Positions 1 through 4,382 of a DNA stretch of 17,970 bases are shown here, one piece after another. Source of the stretch: CAZOAR01 sp964577985 (GTDB taxonomy: Bacteria > Gemmatimonadota > CAZMKB01 > CAZNLH01). Positions within the stretch are counted from its first letter, which is position 1, and each line of letters starts with the position of its first letter. Both the position numbers and the translations under genes were made by a program. The notes under the pieces were generated by a model. It ran no database searches, was not told the DNA's origin, and saw nothing but the letters and a program-made list of their open reading frames with translations. Where the stretch lies: positions 1-17,970 of the forward strand of contig CAZOAR010000049.1 of the NCBI GenBank assembly GCA_964577985.1, given 5' to 3'.

Positions 1-112
1 CATTGAGAGAAAGGCAAGTTGCTGGTGAGCATCACGCTCTTTCTCTCGTACCGATCCGCCAGTAGAGCGAAGAGCACCTCCATCTCCTCCCGATTCTGCT
101 GGACGTAGCCCA
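1..112 (-). pseudogene. istB: IS21-family helper ATPase IstB, internal fragment (runs off left edge)
   Basis: Read leftward from 112, the frame gives MGYVQQNREEMEVLF, then a segment containing RYERKSVMLTSNLPFSQ, and leaves the window still open. LGYvqq-REEMEvLF-LLAeRYErrS-TSNLpFS is the Walker B-to-sensor core of IstB, the AAA+ helper that stimulates IS21 transposition. Homology begins abruptly at about 112. The codons just upstream (RSSYT before the Met) do not resemble the expected LLIIDE segment, and the P-loop half is absent. It is therefore a 5'-truncated remnant rather than an intact gene, although the part beyond the left edge cannot be seen. It differs in sequence from the istB remnant at 1962-2276, so the two come from different IS21 elements. 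The family call is secure. Whether a short peptide is expressed from the promoter at 145-173 is unknown. Confidence 0.8.
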
Positions 113-144
113 TGGTATAAGAACTTCTATAATTCCCGAATTTC

Positions 145-173
145 ATTATACCCGATGAGCGGAGACATGTCAA
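145..173 (-). promoter_or_regulatory. Perfect-consensus sigma-70 promoter reading leftward
   Basis: On the minus strand TTGACA (168-173) and TATAAT (145-150) are separated by exactly 17 nt (151-167), which is the full consensus for a housekeeping promoter. Transcription would start near 138 and run into the istB fragment. The -35 hexamer is the complement of TGTCAA, which also forms the tip of the IS21 end at 1829. The promoter may therefore be a hybrid of an element's outward-facing -35 and a flanking -10, but that is inference. The rest of 113-368 shows no gene or further structure that I recognise. Confidence 0.7.
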
Positions 174-368
174 GCAATATTGGGTGCGGATCCTGATTTT
201 TTCATCCTGTCAGGTGTAGAATGGCACCTTGAGAGAGAGGACAAGTGATGTTAAGCGGGTCGAAAGGTGCGTATTTCGGGTTATGTGTCGTACGGGTACC
301 TGGGGCGTCAGGGTCGGATTTCTGCCGTCTTTTTTATGTCGGGTCACCCGGTTCAATTGGCTTTGGGC

Positions 369-1577
369 TCAGGCCGCCTGATCAGCAAATGGTCCGGCGC
401 GAGCATCGATGCCTTTGTCGCGCAGGTGAGAGAGGATTTTATCGACAGGCTCTGATCCTGAGATGACTGAGATGATTTTCATCTCAGTACCGCATGTGGG
501 GCAAGTGAGCGTGACGTGGAAGACGCGCTGCAGGAGTTGCTGCCATTGTCTTCTCCAATGGGTGGGAGGAGATTTCTCATCGACAATGCCCGTCTCAGTT
601 CCGGATACCCTCGCCCGTCTGGTACCTCGTGATCGATTCGAGTAGTGTCCGCTGTAGCGCAGAAGGTGCTCGTACCGGTCCGGGATATGGGTAGCGAGTC
701 GAGCGATAAGTTCAAGGGGAGAGAGTTGCTCGATATGTTCCTGCTTGTCGTAAGCGGAGGTATAGCAATAGGTAGCCTTCTGGTTCTCTCTGTCATAGTG
801 TAGCCTGGAGAGTGATATGGGCGCGCGTGCGGCATACCGGGCGGTAGCCCCGAGGGAGTCGCCGTCATCGAGCAATAGCCGGGGGCCGATATGGACATGG
901 AAGCCGGAGTGAGGCCATGAGAGCATGTTGTGTGCGACGTCTTGTGTGATGAGTTCTTCCTTGACGAATGCCTCGAGGACAACTCTCCGGAAGAGTTCTG
1001 AGATATCGACGGGAGAGATGAAAGGGGTATAGCGGAATGCTCCATCTGAAAGAAAAAGTCCATCGGCTGCGAGGCAATGAATATGAGGGTGGTAATTGGC
1101 AGCACGGTTGCCGAAGGTTTGTATGGATGTGACGATTCCCGGGTCGCCGTCGGGCTCCTGGAGTACCTGTCGGTAGAAGGACCGAATGGTCCCGGCCGCG
1201 CATCGTGCAAGGGTACCTAAGAGCTTACGATCCCACAGGAAGAAGGGACGTATCCGCTTTGGTACGGTGAGTGTGATCATGAATCTCGTCTTGCAACTGT
1301 ATGCTATGAGAAACTCCGCCTTGCATTGGGGACAGACGACCCGAGCGAACCCATGTTCGAGAATGCCGCAGTCGAGGAACTTGTAGACGGTCCTGCGTGT
1401 GATCTCCGATCGCAGGGGCCCATAATGGCGTGGGAAACGTTCTTCGTAAGAGAGCAGGAACTCCTCGAAGTGGTCTTCAAGGAGTTGATAGAGGGGAGAT
1501 CGCCTGGGTCGTCGAGGCCGATAGGTTGACCTGGTAGTCGCCACTTTCTGCTTAACCGGGCAAGTGGAGGTTTGCAT
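369..1577 (-). pseudogene. IS91-family Y2/HUH transposase with internal in-frame deletion
   Basis: The 402-codon frame has the layout of IS91 transposases, which cut single strands with tyrosines and move by rolling-circle-like transposition. It shows an N-terminal Cys cluster (C70, H75, C82, C85), the HUH motif HPHIHC at 163-168, a tyrosine region TARYAARAPISLSRL near 245-259, the segment RYSGHYSNRSRG near 307-318, and a C-terminal CPTCG ribbon near 359. At residues 98/99 (about 1281-1286) AYSCKTR runs straight into FMITLTVPKR. In intact relatives roughly 30 to 40 residues lie there, containing a second CPSC pair. Half of the zinc-binding domain therefore appears to be deleted while the frame is kept. 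The protein is probably inactive although no stop interrupts it. No ori or ter ends of the element could be delimited, and 1578-1828 shows no gene. Confidence 0.85.
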
Positions 1578-1828
1578 CTGGGTATCCGGATCGGGTCACA
1601 GGTGACAGGCGGTCGAGAGTGGGAAGTCAGGGATGGGTTAGGATTGGTCCTTCAAGATCGGTGCCGGTCCCAGGTTGAGGGACCGTGCAGAAGGGTCTTA
1701 TTCATTGAGGTGTAAGAGGTTGTGCAGGTGATCCTCAAATGCGGAGGCTGACCGATCAGGATCTGTAGTCGTCGGAAATGACGAGTTCGGCGACACGCAA
1801 AGCGCGCGATCATGCCCCACATCGAGAA

Positions 1829-1880
1829 TGTCAATAGGCGTGTTTTTTTACGAGTTGGATAGGCGTCTTCTTTTACGAGT
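1829..1880. repeat. IS21-type element end with two internal 22-bp direct repeats
   Basis: Two near-identical 22-mers, each ATAGGCGT...TTTTACGAGT, lie at 1834-1855 and 1859-1880 with a 25-bp period and two mismatches. The stretch begins with TGTCAA at 1829, matching the TG...CA type of tip seen in IS21 elements. IS21 ends are known to carry several internal repeats bound by the transposase. The position fits the 3' side of the leftward istB remnant at 1962-2276. The tip also contains TTGACA reading outward (leftward), a -35 box that could form hybrid promoters. The exact boundary is inferred. The opposite end was not found. Confidence 0.6.
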
Positions 1881-1961
1881 GTAGTGTAAAAAAGAGAGGG
1901 ATGAGACACGCGCTCTGCTGTTCTCTTTTCTTTTCTTCTTCTCCAATGCTTCATCACTGAT

Positions 1962-2276
1962 TTATCTCTCCCCCTTGATAACCATCTCGAGGTCTTTCAA
2001 TCGATAGCTTCTCCCATCGATGTTGAAGAGATGAACCTTATGCAGTATGCGGTCGAGGATGGCGGTTGTGGCCATCTCATCCTCGGCGAAGATATGAACC
2101 CAGTCTCTCACCGATCGGTTGCTGGTGAGGATGATGCTCCCCCTCATGTAGCGTGCGGAGATGAACTGGAAGAAGAGGTGTGTATCCCTTCGGTCCAGGC
2201 TCTGATAGCCCAGTGCGTTCTTCATATAGCCGTTCCGGGTGTGTTTCTTTAGTGCCATCACGAGGTGTTTTCCCAA
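1962..2276 (-). pseudogene. istB: IS21-family IstB remnant, deleted between P-loop and Walker B
   Basis: The frame reads LGKHLVMALKKHTRNGYMKN and then jumps to ALGYQSLDRRDTHLFFQF, followed by ARYMRGSIILTSNRSVRDW, FAEDEMATTAILDR and DGRSYRLKDLE. The second part is the complete C-terminal half of IstB: the post-Walker B region, the TSNR sensor motif and the C-terminal helix. The first 20 residues look like a decayed Walker A (GK-HL, where relatives have GKTHL) and its following helix. About 50 to 60 residues, including LLIIDE, are missing between the two parts. There is no istA in the window. Upstream, the frame is cut at about 2266-2280 by ISL3-derived sequence on the other strand. The nominal start is a TTG of no significance. 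The gene is inactive. The element end at 1829-1880 belongs with it. Confidence 0.8.
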
Positions 2277-2808
2277 GGTGGCGGTGATCTTCGACCGCTA
2301 TCATATCATGGCCAACTATTCGAAGATGTTGGACACCCTGAGGAACAGCGAGTGTCGCAACGCCGCCAAAGAGCAGAAGGAGGTCTTCAAGGGGGTTCGA
2401 TACCTCTTGCTCAAAGGGCAAGAGAAACTCGAAGAAGAGGATAGCGAAAAACTCCATACACTGCTCAAACTCAACGAACCCCTCTCTAAGGCCTATACCC
2501 TCAAAGAAGAACTCCGGAGATTCTGGGACTGTGCCAATAAGAAAGAGGGCCGAGCCTACCTCTGGAACTGGATCACCATGGCCGGGCAATCCGGGATCAA
2601 GTTGCTGGAGGATTTCGCGGAATCCATCCAAAACCACTCCCGGGGACTGATAGCATACCTCTCACACAAGATCTCTACGGCCCGTGTCGAGGGAATCAAC
2701 AACAAAATCAAAGTCCTCAAACGAAAGACCTATGGCTATCGAGATATGGAATACTTCAAACTGAAAATATACGCCGCCAAAAAGATGAGGTATTCATTAT
2801 TGGGATGA
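2239..2808 (+). pseudogene. ISL3-family transposase, C-terminal fragment
   Basis: From about 2266 the frame reads CFPKVAVIFDRYHIM, then a long charged helical stretch, TARVEGINNKIKVLKRKTYGY (residue numbering near 153-173 of this frame), and ends KMRYSLLG. PkA-hvfDrfHv, the ARvEGiNnkIK-lkR-ayGyr motif and the final Phe/Tyr-rich tail are the C-terminal part of the DDE_Tnp_ISL3 catalytic domain. This includes the last acidic residue (E in VEGINN). Members are usually about 400 residues. Here only about 180 remain, with the N-terminal zinc ribbon and first catalytic Asp region gone. The first codons (2239-2265) overlap the istB remnant on the opposite strand, so the true junction lies near 2262-2282. 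The stop is 11 nt from the tRNA 3' end at 2820. It is inactive. Confidence 0.8.
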
Positions 2809-2819
2809 ACCTAACATTT

Positions 2820-3172
2820 TGGCTCCGGCGGTAGGACTCGAACCTACGACACGGTGGTTACAAGTTCCCCCGGGATTTCTCCCGGGCTTGGACTATCTCA
2901 TCACCCTTTGATCAAGTCCGGCTGCCACCTGGCATGCGATCAATCAGGGCGTCGGGCGCTGACGAGGCTTATCGATCGGGGTTCTCATCCTCTAGTCTCT
3001 GCACGTTTCCGCCTACCTTCCTTCCCCTTCGGCGGACTTCGCTCAGGATTACCATACCTGCTCAGAATATCCAGGCCCAGGCTTCCCTGAATTCACCCGA
3101 TTTTTCAACTGGAGTCTCCTCCAGAAGCTGCGTTCTCACAGCCACCTGCTCTGCCGACTGAGCTACGCCGGA
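2820..3172 (-). tRNA. trnN: tRNA-Asn(GUU), anticodon interrupted by a group I intron
   Basis: The exons on the minus strand are 3172-3138 (35 nt) and 2860-2820 (41 nt). Joined, they fold as acceptor TCCGGCG/CGCCGGA, D arm GCTC-AGTCGGCA-GAGC, A26, anticodon stem GGTGG/CCACC, loop C-T-G-T-T-A-A with anticodon GUU, variable GTGTC, T arm GTAGG-TTCGAGT-CCTAC, discriminator G and encoded CCA. G73 and GUU are the asparagine identity elements. The split falls between nucleotides 35 and 36, so the anticodon exists only after splicing. The gene has its own promoter (3202-3230), separated from the upstream hsp20 by a terminator. No terminator is evident downstream, where ISL3 debris begins. Reading the halves as separate tRNA-like fragments fails because neither folds alone. 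Confidence 0.93.
2861..3137 (-). ncRNA. Self-splicing group I intron (IC3-like) within tRNA-Asn
   Basis: This is a 277-nt intervening sequence with a full group I core on the minus strand. P1: 5' exon GGCTGT (3138-3143) pairs with guide GCAGCT (3126-3131), placing a U.G wobble at the splice site. P2: CTGGAG-GAGA-CTCCAG (3109-3124). P3: ATCGGG (3096-3101) with CCCGAT (2975-2980). P element AATTCAGGGAAGCC (3080-3093) and Q element GGTAATCCTGAGC (3041-3053) form P4. P6: TCCGCC/GGCGGA (3031-3036, 3008-3013). R GTGCAGAGACTA (2993-3004) and S GATAGTCC (2890-2897) form P7, the guanosine site. P9: CCCGGG hairpin (2869-2886). The last intron base is G. The P/Q/R/S words closely match those I know from cyanobacterial tRNA-Leu(UAA) introns. 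The P8 side (about 2898-2974) is enlarged. No homing endonuclease frame is present. Confidence 0.93.
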
Positions 3173-3201
3173 GCGACATATCAGTTGACAATTCGAGGTT
3201 A

Positions 3202-3230
3202 AAAATAATACCCGTCCCTTATTAAGTCAA
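3202..3230 (-). promoter_or_regulatory. Promoter of tRNA-Asn
   Basis: TTGACT (3225-3230) and TATTTT (3202-3207) are 17 nt apart on the minus strand. An overlapping TATTAT lies at 3205-3210 with a 14-nt spacer. Transcription would begin about 20 nt before the mature tRNA 5' end at 3172, leaving a short leader for RNase P. Confidence 0.5.
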
Positions 3231-3260
3231 GCAAGGCAGGGGAGCACCGCTGCCGGGCAT

Positions 3261-3293
3261 AAGAAAAGGCAGGCCACCCGCAGATGACCTGCC
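3261..3293 (-). terminator. Intrinsic terminator of the hsp20 gene
   Basis: On the minus strand GGCAGGTCATC and GGTGGCCTGCC pair into an 11-bp stem (two G.T pairs) with a TGCG loop, followed by TTTTCTT. It lies 26 nt beyond the hsp20 stop and upstream of the tRNA promoter, so it separates the two units. Confidence 0.8.
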
Positions 3294-3319
3294 CCCACCC
3301 TGTCAGCTTCACTGACCGT

Positions 3320-3769
3320 TTAGCTGATGGTGATCTTTCTGCTCATTGCCTCTTCCTTCTTCGGCAGCGCGATCTGAAGGACGCCGTCCTTGAAGGTCGC
3401 GTTGGCCTTATCCCCCTCGACATAGGTCGGGAGCGTGAAGGATCTCTCGAACTTGCCGAAGAAACGCTCGCTCCGGTAGTAGTCACCATTGCTTTTCTTA
3501 TCCTCGGTCTTCTTCTCTCCCACGAGCGTGAGGACATTGTCTTCGATCGTAATCTCGATGTCCTTTTTCTTCATGCCAGGCAGTTCGGCGTTGAGGACGA
3601 GTTCCTTCTCCCTCTCCTCGACATCGACGACAGGCTGCCAGCCCTGGTCGAGCACCCGGTTCGGGAGATTGAACAACGCCCTCCCGAATCCATTGTTGGA
3701 AAAGGGGTCGAGTTCCCTGGTGAAGGAAGAGACCATGTCCTGCATCGGTGTCCAGCGTACGAGTTTCAT
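3320..3769 (-). CDS. Small heat shock protein, Hsp20/alpha-crystallin family
   Basis: This 149-residue ATP-independent holdase binds unfolding proteins in the cytoplasm as large oligomers. The N-terminus MKLVRWTPMQDM is typical of bacterial class A sHSPs. The alpha-crystallin domain runs from about 45 (WQPVVDVEE) to 140, with ELPGMKKKDIEITIEDNVLTLVGEKK in the middle strands, the FERSFTLP segment and the hallmark DGVLQIALPK at 128-137. The C-terminal ITI tripeptide is the I-x-I motif that docks onto neighbouring subunits. The start at 3769 is chosen because AAGGAGG lies 7 nt upstream. A further in-frame start 33 nt upstream has no such site and would precede the ribosome binding site. The gene stands alone, with its own terminator. 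I see neither CIRCE nor a convincing sigma-32 promoter upstream, so its heat regulation is not explained. Confidence 0.95.
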   Translation of the reverse strand: MKLVRWTPMQDMVSSFTRELDPFSNNGFGRALFNLPNRVLDQGWQPVVDVEEREKELVLNAELPGMKKKDIEITIEDNVLTLVGEKKTEDKKSNGDYYRSERFFGKFERSFTLPTYVEGDKANATFKDGVLQIALPKKEEAMSRKITIS

Positions 3770-3928
3770 TTTGAAACCTCCTTTTGACTGTTTGTGGTTC
3801 AACTGCTCACGAAAGACTGTCGGTGACTCAATAACACTTCATCACGTCCGGTCATCGAATAAGCAAATGGTGTGCCACAAGAAGCGCTAATGGCGTAACA
3901 TTCGTTCCCCCTCTATGTTACGTGGTTT

Positions 3929-4046
3929 TTCGAATGGCGTGGGCATAGCGCATTAACCGCCATAATGGCATATATGGTCATATTGGCATGCCCAGCAAGA
4001 GGGCGTTCATGCCATCACGGCTGGCTATGCCATATTGACATGCCCC
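3929..4046. repeat. Cluster of ATGCC/GGCAT motifs between hsp20 and uvrA
   Basis: In 118 bp the pentamer GGCAT or its complement occurs repeatedly in alternating orientation. The clearest repeats are catattggcatgccca (3979-3994) and catattgacatgcccc (4031-4046), 52 bp apart with two mismatches, plus a partial copy cataatggcat at 3961. A palindrome GCCATAATGGC lies at 3959-3969 and GGCATGCC at 3985-3992. The cluster sits 160-280 bp upstream of the hsp20 start. It could be an operator array or decayed repeat DNA. No gene is visible in it. Confidence 0.5.
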
Positions 4047-4099
4047 CACCTGTTAAACACTAACAGTTCGCACCCGCGGGAGTGCCCTGTGTGAGTCGC

Positions 4100-4382
4100 T
4101 TGCGGTCCCGGGGAGATCGTCCAGGGCGCGCGCGCCCACGCTGCGTGTTCGAGTGTGTGATACGTGATCCGGGGCACACACGCACACACGATGCGGGTCA
4201 GAGCGTGGAATACATGATCCGAGGTACAACAGCGCCCACGAAGCAAGCCGGGGTGGGATGCGTGATCCGGGGCGCACGCGGCGCCCATGATGTGGGTCAT
4301 GGTCCGATTGCGATCCGGGGTGCAGGCGATGTGCCGCGACGTGGGCCGGGGATGGATGATCCGCGCTCGCACGTGGCGCCCG
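4100..4382. repeat. Degenerate tandem repeat of about 48 bp, six units
   Basis: A GATCC (or GATCG) word anchors each unit at 4115, 4166, 4216, 4264, 4312 and 4358, giving spacings of 51, 50, 48, 48 and 46 bp. The best-conserved part resembles GTGATCCGGGGCGCACG followed by GCGCCCAYGATGYGGGTC. The array runs right up to the uvrA stop codon at 4383 and would lie in the uvrA 3' untranslated region. The stretch is GC-rich and open in several frames. The leftward frame over 4025-4372 shows a 16-residue periodicity with Cys-x-Pro-Asp-His-like blocks, but the units are too diverged and no start with a ribosome binding site is seen, so I do not call a gene. The units have no uniform spacers, so it is not a CRISPR array. 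Confidence 0.7.

Larger units (their letters stand above)
1..2819. mobile_element. Nested cluster of insertion sequence remnants next to tRNA-Asn
   Basis: Four elements of three families (IS21 twice, IS91, ISL3) lie end to end with no recognisable host gene between them. Each is truncated or internally deleted. The cluster ends against the 3' end of the tRNA gene. I see no copy of the tRNA 3' end elsewhere in the window, so there is no evidence for an integrase-type att site. This looks like passive accumulation of IS copies in a permissive place rather than one island. Confidence 0.7.

Noticed and set aside
1652..1957. Leftward 101-codon frame after istB
   Set aside because: It crosses the IS21 end repeats and has an unusual Arg/His-rich composition with no homology that I can recognise.
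2077..2637. Leftward 186-codon frame
   Set aside because: It is antisense to the ISL3 transposase fragment and out of frame with istB.
2811..2860. Integrase attachment site at the tRNA 3' end
   Set aside because: No integrase gene and no second copy of the tRNA 3' end were found in the window.
2854..3161. Two short rightward frames over the tRNA intron
   Set aside because: They lie antisense across the group I intron and tRNA exons. Splitting them out as proteins would ignore the clear RNA structure.
4100..4382. CRISPR array
   Set aside because: The units are diverged throughout, there are no constant repeats with unique spacers, and no cas genes are nearby.
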